A DNA stretch of 64,000 nt, from positions 434,001-498,000 of the forward strand of contig NZ_KQ040792.1 in NCBI RefSeq assembly GCF_000971965.1. The letters are read 5' to 3'. The stretch is from Paenibacillus wulumuqiensis (GTDB lineage: Bacteria; Bacillota; Bacilli; Paenibacillales; Paenibacillaceae). Below, piece by piece: positions 52,396 through 61,003 of this stretch. The notes beneath the pieces are model-generated. The model had not been told where the DNA came from and made no database searches. It was given only the letters and a program-made list of their open reading frames with translations. Position 1 is the stretch's first letter. The number at the start of each line of letters is the position of its first letter. The translations under genes were made by a program, and so were the position numbers.

Positions 52396-53736
52396 TTATT
52401 CATTGTTTTCATCGTTTTCGTCATTGGAAGTTACCGGCTTGCGGGTAATCTCCAGCTTGCGGTAGCGGCGTACACCGCGGCGCAGCACACGGATGCTCAG
52501 GTTCTCGAATTCGTACACGGCACCGGCCGGAAGGTCGGGACGCTGGCCGTATAACCAGCCGCCAATCGTATCGAGCTCTTCATCATCCAGTTCGATATTG
52601 AGAATATCGTTCACGCGGTTAATAAATACTTTACCATCCACGATCAGATGATCTTCATTGATCCGCTGAATCTCATCCTCTTCATCCGCATCGAATTCGT
52701 CACGAATCTCACCGACAATTTCTTCCAGAATATCCTCGATTGTGATCATACCCGAAGTACCGCCGTATTCATCGACCAGAACCGCAATATGCGTGCCTTC
52801 CAGCTGCATCCGTTTCAGCAGATCCTTGACCGGAATCGTCTCGGATACGGACATGACCGGATGGATCAGGGAAGCAACATTCAGATTCGCCTGCTCTTCA
52901 GCCGCGAGGAAGAACTGCTTGGTATTGATCATACCGACAATATTATCTTTGCTGCCTTCGGCAACCGGGAAACGGGTGTACTGCTCCCTGCGGATAATCT
53001 CGCGGTTCTCGGCAGGAGTCTTATCGGTGAACAGACAGACCATATCGGTACGCGGCACCATCAGTTCCTTGGCGATCATCTCGTCAAAGGCAAAGATACG
53101 GCTCACATAGCCAAATTCACTCTGGTTGATCTTGCCGCTCTCGTAACTCTCGTTCAGAATGATCTGAAGTTCCTCTTCCGAGTGGGCTTCTTCATTCTCG
53201 CTGGCAGGCTTCAGACCAATCAGACGGCACAGGCCGTTCGCCGATCCGTTCAGCAGCCAGATGAACGGGTACATGATGCGGTTGAAAATAATAATCGGAC
53301 GTGCCGTGTAAAGGGTCACCAGCTCCGCTTTGCGCAGGGCTACGGTTTTTGGTGTCAATTCACCGACCACCACGTGGAAATACGTTACCAAAATCAAGGC
53401 GATTGCATAGGACAAAATATGCGACAGCGCTGCAGGTACATTCATATCATGGAATACCGGTTCCAGTACCGCTTCAACGGTAGGCTCCCCGAGCATACCA
53501 AGTCCGAGTGCCGTAATGGTAATCCCCAGCTGGCACGTGGACAGGTAGGCATCCAGATTGGAAATGACCTGTCTGGCCGAGCGTGCTTTTTTGTTCCCTT
53601 CGGCGATGAGCTGGTCGATCCGGCTCGGACGCACCTTTACAATTGCAAATTCCACGACAACAAAAAACGCCGTACAAATAATCAAAATAACGAACAAGGT
53701 CAGATTAAGACCTATATTTATACCACCGTCTGACAA
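52396..53736 (-). CDS. CNNM/CorC-HlyC family membrane protein with CBS pair
   Basis: 446 residues from TTG 53736, behind GGGAGAG; the ORF extends further but without a site. An N-terminal DUF21/CNNM membrane domain (about 1-190, LDAYLSTCQLGITITALGLG and VVGELTPKTVALRKAE) is followed by a CBS pair (about 215-330, MVPRTDMVCLF and LVDEYGGTSGMITIEDILEE) and a CorC_HlyC domain at the end. Such proteins extrude Mg2+ (MpfA in staphylococci, YhdP/YhdT in B. subtilis) or regulate divalent-cation balance. An acidic C-terminal tail (NDENDENNE) closes it. Single gene. Confidence 0.92.
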   Translation of the reverse strand: MSDGGINIGLNLTLFVILIICTAFFVVVEFAIVKVRPSRIDQLIAEGNKKARSARQVISNLDAYLSTCQLGITITALGLGMLGEPTVEAVLEPVFHDMNVPAALSHILSYAIALILVTYFHVVVGELTPKTVALRKAELVTLYTARPIIIFNRIMYPFIWLLNGSANGLCRLIGLKPASENEEAHSEEELQIILNESYESGKINQSEFGYVSRIFAFDEMIAKELMVPRTDMVCLFTDKTPAENREIIRREQYTRFPVAEGSKDNIVGMINTKQFFLAAEEQANLNVASLIHPVMSVSETIPVKDLLKRMQLEGTHIAVLVDEYGGTSGMITIEDILEEIVGEIRDEFDADEEDEIQRINEDHLIVDGKVFINRVNDILNIELDDEELDTIGGWLYGQRPDLPAGAVYEFENLSIRVLRRGVRRYRKLEITRKPVTSNDENDENNE

Positions 53737-54377
53737 AAAAATTCTCTCCCTTCGCGCGTTTGCGCATCGATACAATTTGGATTATGATATGCCGCCGTAT
53801 GGCAGCTCTGTGACGACGATGAACCTCGCTAAGAACAAGGTACGGACACATTATCCATATAATTGGACCGATACTTGAGCGCGGCCAAAAGCAGGCGCTT
53901 AAGCAAGAGGGGTATAGAGGAAAGCAGATGAGCGCGGTCTATCGCCACAATCCGTGTCTGGCCTGCAAAAAAGGCCGTCAATGACATCAGCGCCGGCAGA
54001 TTCGGCATATTATTGCCGTCATCTGTGTTACAGGTATGGCGTGCTGAGCCGAATGACATATTACACGGATTGATTCCGTTCGTAACGGCAAAGTCATAGT
54101 CTGTTTCGTCTGCCGATTGAAACGGCAGGCAGAACAGCAGCATGACCAGGCTAAAGAGCAGTGCACTCATCTGCCGCCTTCGAGAAGGTAAATTATCCAA
54201 GTAGCATCTCCCATTTGTCGGGACGGCAGAGCCGTCCGTTATCGTAATCCCTGTGCCAGGCAGGCACAAAAATGACATTAGTTAAAGTTATACGTATTTT
54301 ACAGGATATCGTTTCAAAAACCAATGTTCTTTTTGTTACGTTTTCCGTCAGGACGGCAAATACCGTGCCAGCAGGGG
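53737..54377. other. Long intergenic stretch with hairpins
   Basis: 640 bases between uppP and the CNNM gene, both on the minus strand. It contains the short perfect hairpin GGACGGC-AGA-GCCGTCC at 54221-54237 and the doubtful ORF 53829-54170. A riboswitch would be reasonable before a cation transporter, but I could not match the M-box or yybP-ykoY consensus. Confidence 0.4.
53829..54170 (-). CDS. Possible small secreted protein (doubtful)
   Basis: If translated from ATG 54170 it gives about 113 residues with a signal-peptide-like start (MSALLFSLVMLLFCLPFQS) and no family match that I recognise. The upstream GAAGGCGGC is only a fair ribosome site, and the rest of the protein lacks the composition of a well-conserved domain. 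The longer frame starting at 54278 has no better site. It could equally be non-coding leader DNA. Confidence 0.3.
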   Translation of the reverse strand: MSALLFSLVMLLFCLPFQSADETDYDFAVTNGINPCNMSFGSARHTCNTDDGNNMPNLPALMSLTAFFAGQTRIVAIDRAHLLSSIPLLLKRLLLAALKYRSNYMDNVSVPCS

Positions 54378-54428
54378 AAAATAAAAATACAGCACGCCAG
54401 CCATTCACATGACCAGCGTGCTGTATTT
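54378..54428 (-). terminator. Terminator of uppP
   Basis: Minus strand AATACAGCACGC pairs with GCGTGCTGTATT, then TTTATTTTC. The stem overlaps the last base of the uppP stop region. Confidence 0.85.
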
Positions 54429-55264
54429 TACATTGCCAGCAAAACAAAGAAGACGATAGCTAGCACAAAACGATAGATCGCAAACACGGTCAGCGACAGG
54501 CGCTTGAGCAGGTTCAGGAAGGTTTTGATCGCAATCATGGCCACGATAAAGGAAGTGATAAAGCCGGCTGCAAAAAATCCAAAATCGTCCATACTCAGGA
54601 ACTCGGCACTCTTGTACAGATCATATCCGGTTGCACCGAACATAATCGGTACGGACACTAGGAAGGTAAACTCGGCGGCAGCGACGTGGGATACACCGAG
54701 CAGGATACCACCGGAGATCGTCGAACCCGAACGGGAGAAGCCCGGCCACAGCGCCAGACACTGGAACAGACCGATGCCAAAAGCCTGCTTGTACGTAATA
54801 TCATCGACCGTCATATTGCCTGCGCTGCGACCTTTGCGCCATTCGGCATAGATCATCAGCAGACCGCCGACCACGAGACTGTATACAACCGTTTGCGGAC
54901 CGAATAGGTATTTTTTGATCACGTCATGCAGCAGCAATCCCACCACAACAGCCGGCAGCATTGCCAGTGCGATATGTAAAATATTAAGACGATGCGGAGC
55001 GCCTGGACGATTGCCCTGTTTGAGCCGTCCGCGGAACAAATCGGGAATCGTCATCAGAATGTCGATAAATTTGCGCCAGTACAGGACAACAACGGCGAGT
55101 ACGGCACCGAGCTGTACGACGATTTCAAATGATTTGACCTGCTCGGAATTCTCGTCCAGTCCCAGCAGAAAAGCGGTCAAAATCATATGACCTGTACTGG
55201 ACACCGGCAGGAACTCGGTGAGCCCTTCGATAATACCCATAATAATGGCTGAAATAATATCCAC
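54428..55264 (-). CDS. uppP: Undecaprenyl-diphosphatase (UppP/BacA)
   Basis: 278 residues with about eight helices. IIMGIIEGLTEFLPVSSTGH (residues about 7-26) holds the catalytic Glu-rich motif, and LWPGFSRSGSTISGGILLG (about 170-190) supplies the conserved Arg and Ser. The enzyme dephosphorylates undecaprenyl pyrophosphate, recycling the lipid carrier for peptidoglycan and teichoic acids, and extra copies give bacitracin resistance. AAAGGAGG precedes the start. Single gene. Confidence 0.96.
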   Translation of the reverse strand: MDIISAIIMGIIEGLTEFLPVSSTGHMILTAFLLGLDENSEQVKSFEIVVQLGAVLAVVVLYWRKFIDILMTIPDLFRGRLKQGNRPGAPHRLNILHIALAMLPAVVVGLLLHDVIKKYLFGPQTVVYSLVVGGLLMIYAEWRKGRSAGNMTVDDITYKQAFGIGLFQCLALWPGFSRSGSTISGGILLGVSHVAAAEFTFLVSVPIMFGATGYDLYKSAEFLSMDDFGFFAAGFITSFIVAMIAIKTFLNLLKRLSLTVFAIYRFVLAIVFFVLLAM

Positions 55265-55766
55265 GAATGGACCTCCTTTGGATGTGTATTTGCATGGATG
55301 GCAAATACCTGACTTGGTTTACATAAACAATGACGCCTATTTCCAACATGATGTTCGGTTTGCAGAAAGCAAACCACGCTTCTACCATAGTATGAGAAAA
55401 AGTGGGCACCAGTCAATTTGCCATCTGTCCGTTGACAGAAGTGGATTTTGGTCTGCTGGACCGGGTTCTGAACTGAAAGCACTAGGACAGGTTAGCTACC
55501 AACCAAAAGCAATCGCTTACATTGAATTTGAGGGTTACTTTGGAATAGGAATGTGGTCGAAAGCTGTCGATTAATTTATTTGTGACAAAACGGCAGAAAT
55601 TTCAAAATTCAGAACCCTTATTGAATATATGGAGTATATAGGAAGAGAACGTTGCTTACTGCCGCGCTTCCGTTAAGATAGAAGCAGGATCTCTGGCAGA
55701 CCTGCGCAGACAGGAAGCCAACTACCATCCCGGCATATCCCCATTACCAAAAAGGAGTGATTTATC
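55265..55766. other. Intergenic DNA, divergent promoters
   Basis: 500 bases between uppP and the AIM24 gene. One 118-codon frame (55218-55574) begins inside uppP on the opposite strand and lacks a site. No hairpin or repeat of note. Confidence 0.55.
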
Positions 55767-56534
55767 ATGGCTTTTGTAATTAACAATCTGACAGATAACA
55801 GCAATACGGTGATCAAGGAAAAACTGGGCAGCTTTACCGTGCTGGAATACATAAAGGATCTCAGCACCACCTCGGTGGTGGATGCTACAGCGCAGTATTA
55901 CATGTCCCACAGCAATATGCACCGCAAGCAGCTGATGATCGAACTGAACAACAGCGAGATTATGATGAAGGCAGGCGCGATGCAGTACACTGTCGGCCGG
56001 ATGGAAATGACGACCGGGATCAAGGATGCAGGCGGGGCGGTCCGCAGCTTTTTTGGCGGAGCAGCGAGCGGGACGGGAGCGATCAAGCCACTTTATAAAG
56101 GAACAGGAACGATTCTGCTGGAACCTACCTACAAATACATCTGGCTGATCGATGTTGATAATGATGAAGTGGTGATCGAAGATGGATTGTTCCTCGCCTG
56201 TGAGACTTCACTGCGCATCGGCGTGACGGCGCGCAGCAATCTGTCTTCTGCGGTACTGGGCGGGGAAGGTCTGTTCAATATGAGCGCCAGCGGCAAAGGC
56301 GTCATCGCGCTGGAAGCGCCGATTCCATCGGAAGAAGCGGTCGTGGTGGAACTGCAAAATGATGAACTCAAGGTGGACGGCAACTTTGCGATGATGTGGT
56401 CCAACTCGCTGAACTTTACCGTGGAGCGCTCCGGCAAGACCCGCATGGGCTCTGCCGCTTCCGGTGAAGGACTGGTCAACGTATACCGCGGCACCGGCAT
56501 GGTCTGGCTGGCTCCGCTGGCGGCATACAGCTGA
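55767..56534 (+). CDS. AIM24 family protein
   Basis: 255 residues, cytoplasmic, almost entirely beta structure. LNNSEIMMKAGAMQYTVGRM, SGTGAIKPLYKGTGTILLEP and the repeated glycine-rich strands (GEGLFNMSASGKGVIALEAP, GEGLVNVYRGTGMVWLAPL) match the AIM24/TIGR00266 family. The yeast homolog is a mitochondrial inner-membrane organising protein; the bacterial function is not known. AAAGGAGTGATT precedes the start. Single gene. Confidence 0.9.
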   Translation: MAFVINNLTDNSNTVIKEKLGSFTVLEYIKDLSTTSVVDATAQYYMSHSNMHRKQLMIELNNSEIMMKAGAMQYTVGRMEMTTGIKDAGGAVRSFFGGAASGTGAIKPLYKGTGTILLEPTYKYIWLIDVDNDEVVIEDGLFLACETSLRIGVTARSNLSSAVLGGEGLFNMSASGKGVIALEAPIPSEEAVVVELQNDELKVDGNFAMMWSNSLNFTVERSGKTRMGSAASGEGLVNVYRGTGMVWLAPLAAYS

Positions 56535-56632
56535 TCTGCAGGCAGTGAGGAAAATCTTTTTCAGAAACAGGTATGAAAATATAAAAAAAGACTAGCCAAA
56601 TCCAAAAGGTTCTGTTATTATTAAATCAGGAA

Positions 56633-56647
56633 TTAGAATAAGTCTAA
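56633..56647 (+). promoter_or_regulatory. PerR-box-like inverted repeat before dps
   Basis: TTAGAAT-A-AGTCTAA matches the 7-1-7 PerR box (TTATAAT-N-ATTATAA) at 11 of 14 defined positions. It lies 30 bases before the dps start codon. PerR control of dps/mrgA is known in Bacillus; here it is a prediction. Confidence 0.5.
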
Positions 56648-56676
56648 ATTTAAAATAAAGAAAAGAGGAATTAACT

Positions 56677-57159
56677 ATGACAACTGTAAATAATCAAACC
56701 CATACATCCGAGAATACACAGATCGATTCCCTTTATAACGCACTGAACATTCAAATCGCCAACTGGTCCGTACTGTACACCAAGCTTCACAACTTCCACT
56801 GGTATGTCAAAGGCGAGAACTTCTACACCCTGCATGCCAAATTCGAAGAACTGTATGATCAGGTAACCGGTTATATGGACGATGTGGCAGAGCGCCTGCT
56901 GGCTATCGGCGGACGTCCGGTCGCTACCATCAAGGAACAGCTGGAGCTGTCCACTCTGCTGGAAGCAACAGGAAATGAAACTGCCAACCAAATGGTCGTT
57001 TCCGTTGTGGAAGACTTTGCGACCCTGTCCGGTGAGATGAGCGAAGCGATCACACTGGCTGAAGAGCTGGCTGACCACCCAACTGCCGACCTGCTGACAG
57101 GTATTCGCGGTGAAGTGGAGAAAGCTGCCTGGATGCTCAACGCTTACCTGGGCCGCTAA
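56677..57159 (+). CDS. dps: Dps family ferritin-like DNA protection protein
   Basis: 160 residues, a four-helix ferritin-like fold. NWSVLYTKLHNFHWYVKG (from about 29), TLHAKFEELYDQVTGYMDDV and AERLLAIGGRPVAT carry the intersubunit ferroxidase His, Asp and Glu residues and closely match B. subtilis MrgA. Twelve subunits form a shell that oxidises and stores iron using peroxide and can coat DNA. AAGAGGAATTA precedes the start, with a PerR-like box further up. Confidence 0.95.
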   Translation: MTTVNNQTHTSENTQIDSLYNALNIQIANWSVLYTKLHNFHWYVKGENFYTLHAKFEELYDQVTGYMDDVAERLLAIGGRPVATIKEQLELSTLLEATGNETANQMVVSVVEDFATLSGEMSEAITLAEELADHPTADLLTGIRGEVEKAAWMLNAYLGR

Positions 57160-57283
57160 TCTGCAGTTCGGCCGTATACAGCAACCCATCCCTTTTGACC
57201 TGCAATAACTGCTGAGGCAGTCCGGTTCATACCCCCTTATGAACAATAATGAATACCATTTGATTTATGCATGGCCTTACATC

Positions 57284-57324
57284 AGCCTGCCGGGTAGCGG
57301 ATCTACTACCTGGCAGGCTTTTTG
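57284..57324 (+). terminator. Terminator of dps
   Basis: AGCCTGCC with GGTAG pairs with CTACC and GGCAGGCT, followed by TTTTTG. The remaining 200 bases before the NO synthase gene hold only its presumed promoter. Confidence 0.88.
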
Positions 57325-57529
57325 CTGTGCTTTGTGTGCTGATTTTGTGACAGTTTGCTGCTGTTACTGCCAGATCACTTCTGCTTCACGTATAATGGGT
57401 AGAAACTTATATTAAGTAAGTTCATTTGACGAAGATACAGGACCATCAGCGGCCTTCATCCGGAAGCGCCGTTTATCCGTATGTACAGGATAGATTCAAT
57501 GAAATCCATAAAATAATGAGGTGGACGAG

Positions 57530-58666
57530 ATGGCGGTAACCTATCCGCTTGTTCAGGAAGCAGAATCCTTTATCCGTGTGTGTTATGAAGAGCTTGGCAA
57601 AAGTGAAGCCGAGACGACCACCCGGCTGGAAGCAATATATGAAGAAATTGAGCATGACGGCATCTATACCCATACGCTGGAAGAGCTGAGTCACGGTGCC
57701 AAAATGGCCTGGCGCAACAGCAACCGCTGTATCGGCCGCCTGTTCTGGGATCATCTGGATGTACGCGATGCCCGGCAGGTGGAAGGTACCGACCGGATTG
57801 CTGCCGAGCTGCTGGAACATATCCGGTATGCAACCAATGGCGGCAAAATCCGCCCGACGATTACCATTTTCCGTCCGCGTGATGCACAGGGGCGTGAGAC
57901 GCGCATCTGGAATCATCAGCTGATCCGGTATGCCGGTTATGAGACGGAACAGGGGGTAAAAGGAGACTCTTCTTCGCTCTCCTTCACACGGTTCTGTCAG
58001 CATCTGGGCTGGAAGGGAGCGGGCACTGATTTTGATGTGCTGCCGCTGGTTATAAGTGAGAATAATGGCGCTCCAAGGTGGTATGAGATTCCAGTGCAGG
58101 ATGTGCTGGAAGTGCCGATGATTCACCCGGATTTTCCGGAATTTACAGAGCTGGGGCTGAAATGGTATGCTGTTCCCATTGTGTCCGAGATGCGGCTGAA
58201 TATCGGCGGGATTCAATATACGGCTGCGCCGTTTAACGGATGGTATATGGGTACAGAGATTGGTGCCCGCAACTTTGCCGATGAGCACCGCTATAATCTG
58301 CTGCCGGCGATGGCCCGGATCATGGGGCTGAATACGGTCAGTAAGTCGACACTGTGGCAGGACCGCGCACTCGTGGAACTGAACGCAGCAGTATTGTACT
58401 CATACAAGCAGGCCGGCGTGAGCATCGTGGATCATCATACGGCAGCTTCGCAATTTGAGAAGTTCGAGCAGCGCGAGGCGGCAGCCGGGCGTGAAGTGAC
58501 CGGGAACTGGGTATGGCTGATTCCGCCCATGTCTCCGGCAACGACGCATATTTTTCATCGTCCGTATCCCAATCGGACGGTTACGCCGAATTTCTTTTAT
58601 CAGGACAAAAAATATGAGCGGAGCGAGACCGGCACCACGGATGGAGGCGGCTGCCCGTTTCATTGA
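57530..58666 (+). CDS. nos: Bacterial nitric oxide synthase oxygenase
   Basis: 378 residues from ATG 57530 (TGAGGTGG upstream; a GTG at 57521 lies inside that site). MAWRNSNRCIGR (59-70) contains the heme-ligating Cys67, and RYNLLPAMARIMGL, FNGWYMGTEIGARN and the C-terminal WLIPPMSPATTHIFHR complete the oxygenase pattern, including the substrate-binding Glu. It oxidises arginine to citrulline and NO. As in other Gram-positive NOS enzymes there is no reductase domain, so electrons come from a general flavodoxin or reductase. In Bacillus NO protects against oxidative stress and antibiotics. The trk gene follows 20 bases later. Confidence 0.96.
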   Translation: MAVTYPLVQEAESFIRVCYEELGKSEAETTTRLEAIYEEIEHDGIYTHTLEELSHGAKMAWRNSNRCIGRLFWDHLDVRDARQVEGTDRIAAELLEHIRYATNGGKIRPTITIFRPRDAQGRETRIWNHQLIRYAGYETEQGVKGDSSSLSFTRFCQHLGWKGAGTDFDVLPLVISENNGAPRWYEIPVQDVLEVPMIHPDFPEFTELGLKWYAVPIVSEMRLNIGGIQYTAAPFNGWYMGTEIGARNFADEHRYNLLPAMARIMGLNTVSKSTLWQDRALVELNAAVLYSYKQAGVSIVDHHTAASQFEKFEQREAAAGREVTGNWVWLIPPMSPATTHIFHRPYPNRTVTPNFFYQDKKYERSETGTTDGGGCPFH

Positions 58667-58685
58667 GAGGATGAATAATTAGAAC

Positions 58686-60062
58686 ATGCTAGGATTCGGA
58701 AGGAACAAGGCACCGCGCCGGATGAGCCAGCAGATGCAGAGCTTTGTGAATCCGGCCCGGTTGATACCGATGGGATTTGCAGTTATGATCCTGATCGGTA
58801 CGCTGCTGCTCCGGCTGCCGGTGTCCAGCGCCAATGGCAAGTCTGTTGACTGGTTGAATGCCCTTTTCACGGCGACGTCTGCAGTATGTGTAACCGGACT
58901 TGCTGTACTGGATACCGGCACGGATTTTTCCGTATTTGGACAGATCGTAATTATGGTGCTGATCCAGATCGGCGGTCTGGGCTTTATGACATTCGGGGTA
59001 TTATTTGCCGTTTTGCTGGGCAAGCAGATCGGGCTCAAGCAGCGGCTGATGATTCAGCAGGCGACCAATGCGTTCTCCACCCAGGGACTGGTCAAGCTGT
59101 CGCTGAACATTTTCCTGATCGCCTTTGTACTGGAATCGGTAGCGATGGTTACGCTGGCGCTGCACTGGACACCTGAAGTCGGCTGGAAACATGCCTGGTA
59201 CCAGGGTGCCTTTTATGCGATTTCTTCATTTAATAATGCGGGCTTTGCGCTGAGTCCGGATAGTCTGTCCGACCATGTCGGTGATCCGGTCGTGAATACC
59301 GTCGTGATTACCCTGTTTGTGATCGGTGGCCTGGGCTTTATCGTACTGACGGATATTTTGCAAAAGCGCCGCTGGCGCCGCTTCTCGCTCAATACCAAGC
59401 TGGTGCTGACAGCGTCGCTGATCGCTACCGTATTTGGAATTTCTTTTGTACTGATAGCGGAGTGGAGCAATCCGGCGACACTGGGACCGCTGAGTACAGG
59501 AAAAAAAATCTGGGCGGCGATGTTCCAGGGGATGATGCCGAGATCTTCCGGGTACAACACTATCCATATTGGAGGCCTGATGGCTGCGACCCAATTTGTT
59601 TTTATTATTCTGATGTTCATCGGGGCAGCCAGCGGATCAACGGGAGGCGGCATCAAAATCAACACCTTTGCAGTCCTGATTCTCTGTCTGTACAGCGTCG
59701 TTCGCGGGCGTACGGAGATTCACGCCTTTCAGCGGAAAATCAGCTTCGAAATGGCATTCCGGGCGCTGGCGGTTATTATGATCTCGTTTGGTATTGTATG
59801 TGTGTTGACGATCCTGCTGGCGATTACGGAGAATGGTTCCAGCGTTACATTCCTGGCGATTTTCTATGAAGCGGTGTCCGCGTTTGGTACGGTAGGTTCC
59901 TCGATGGGCCTGACGCCGAATCTGTCTCCTGCAGGTAAGCTGATTATAATTATCACGATGTTCATCGGACGTCTGGGTCCGCTGGCACTGGCTTTTGCAC
60001 TGGCGCAGACGAAACGTCCGGCCAAGTACAGCTATCCGGAAGAAAAGGTGTTGATTGGTTGA
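58686..60062 (+). CDS. TrkH/KtrB-type potassium uptake channel subunit
   Basis: 458 residues, four membrane-pore-membrane repeats. Filter segments are TSAVCVTGL, SFNNAGFAL, RSSGYNTI (where Phe-Asn-Thr is more usual) and FGTVGSSMGLT. Highly hydrophobic with a short Arg/Lys-rich start, the size of KtrB/KtrD. These subunits form dimers that carry K+ and need a cytoplasmic RCK ring (KtrA/KtrC), which is not encoded next to it. AGAGGATG precedes the start at slightly long distance. It lies 20 bases behind nos and may be co-transcribed. Confidence 0.92.
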   Translation: MLGFGRNKAPRRMSQQMQSFVNPARLIPMGFAVMILIGTLLLRLPVSSANGKSVDWLNALFTATSAVCVTGLAVLDTGTDFSVFGQIVIMVLIQIGGLGFMTFGVLFAVLLGKQIGLKQRLMIQQATNAFSTQGLVKLSLNIFLIAFVLESVAMVTLALHWTPEVGWKHAWYQGAFYAISSFNNAGFALSPDSLSDHVGDPVVNTVVITLFVIGGLGFIVLTDILQKRRWRRFSLNTKLVLTASLIATVFGISFVLIAEWSNPATLGPLSTGKKIWAAMFQGMMPRSSGYNTIHIGGLMAATQFVFIILMFIGAASGSTGGGIKINTFAVLILCLYSVVRGRTEIHAFQRKISFEMAFRALAVIMISFGIVCVLTILLAITENGSSVTFLAIFYEAVSAFGTVGSSMGLTPNLSPAGKLIIIITMFIGRLGPLALAFALAQTKRPAKYSYPEEKVLIG

Positions 60063-60224
60063 TGGCCATTGTTTTTTCGGTAAACACGAGCTGCAGCCTG
60101 GAGAAAATGCAGCTCGTACGCAGGGATAATAGAGCAGGTATAGTAAAGTAGGAGCAGCCAATCTTTTGCAACCGGCTTTTGCTTGTCGATTAAAGCAAAT
60201 ATGGATATAGCATGAGAGATTTTC

Positions 60225-60286
60225 GCTTATACCGGAAGGATTTTGCAATATTTGCAATAATCTCCTTATTGGTATAAGCTTTTTTT
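60225..60286 (+). terminator. Rho-independent terminator before the two-component operon
   Basis: GCTTATACC (60225-60233) pairs with GGTATAAGC (60271-60279), with further pairing inside (AAGGA/TCCTT, TTGCAA), then TTTTTT. It lies 160 bases after the potassium channel gene and 46 before the response regulator start, so it could end the former or attenuate the latter. A second perfect hairpin without T run sits at 60086-60118. Confidence 0.75.
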
Positions 60287-60331
60287 AATTGATCCTGTAT
60301 CCTGTGTTATATTGCAGAAGGAGGAACGGAA

Positions 60332-61003
60332 ATGAGTCATATCTTGTACATGGAAGACGATCTGGAAATCGGTGGTTTTGTTAGTCAAATGTTGAAGCAG
60401 CGTGGCTACAAAGCGGTTTGGCTAACTTCCTCTCATGAATATGAGGAATATGTTAACGAAGCTGATATGGTCATTCTTGATATTATGATGCCAGGCCTCG
60501 ACGGGTTTACGGTGGGACAGCGTCTGAAGGTTCTCAATCCACAGCTGCCGATCTTGCTTCTGACTGCCCGGACAGCTATTGAGGATAAGCTTAAAGGGCT
60601 CGAATTTGCTGATGATTATATGACCAAACCATTTCATCCAGAAGAGATGGTGGCCAGAGTCGAAGTATTGCTGCGTCGTTTTAACAAAAATGAGGCTGAT
60701 TGTCTGGAATTGAAACATCTGCTTATTTACCGACAGGAGAAGCGTATCGTTAACAAGCAAACCGAAGAAGAAATCTTTTTGACAGACAAACAATTCAAGA
60801 TTTTTGATCTTTTGCTGCGCCATCCTAACCAGATTTTGACTAAAGAACAAATGTATGAGAATGTCTGGGATCAGCCTTATATGGAAGGCGATAAAACATT
60901 GATGGTACATATACGTTATTTGCGGCAGCGAATTGAACATAATCCCAATGAACCTGAGATTCTGGAAACAATTCGTGGAATTGGGTATCGGATCAAACAA
61001 TGA
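60332..61003 (+). CDS. OmpR/PhoB-family response regulator
   Basis: 223 residues. Receiver domain 1-115 with acidic pocket MEDD (7-10), phospho-acceptor Asp50 (VILDIMMPG), Thr78 and Lys99. The winged-helix output domain (about 125-222) has TDKQFKIFDLLLRHPNQIL and LMVHIRYLRQRIEHNPNEPE. GAAGGAGG precedes the start, and the stop overlaps the kinase start. From here to the window end the DNA is visibly richer in A+T than the rest, which may indicate transfer. Its likely targets are the ABC genes downstream. Confidence 0.94.
   Translation: MSHILYMEDDLEIGGFVSQMLKQRGYKAVWLTSSHEYEEYVNEADMVILDIMMPGLDGFTVGQRLKVLNPQLPILLLTARTAIEDKLKGLEFADDYMTKPFHPEEMVARVEVLLRRFNKNEADCLELKHLLIYRQEKRIVNKQTEEEIFLTDKQFKIFDLLLRHPNQILTKEQMYENVWDQPYMEGDKTLMVHIRYLRQRIEHNPNEPEILETIRGIGYRIKQ

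Noticed and set aside
53745-53860. Possible Mg2+ (M-box) riboswitch before the CNNM gene
   Set aside because: A TTAGCGAGGTT string faintly recalls the M-box start, but the conserved internal segments and length are missing.
55218-55574. 118-codon open frame
   Set aside because: Begins antisense within uppP and has no site or family resemblance.
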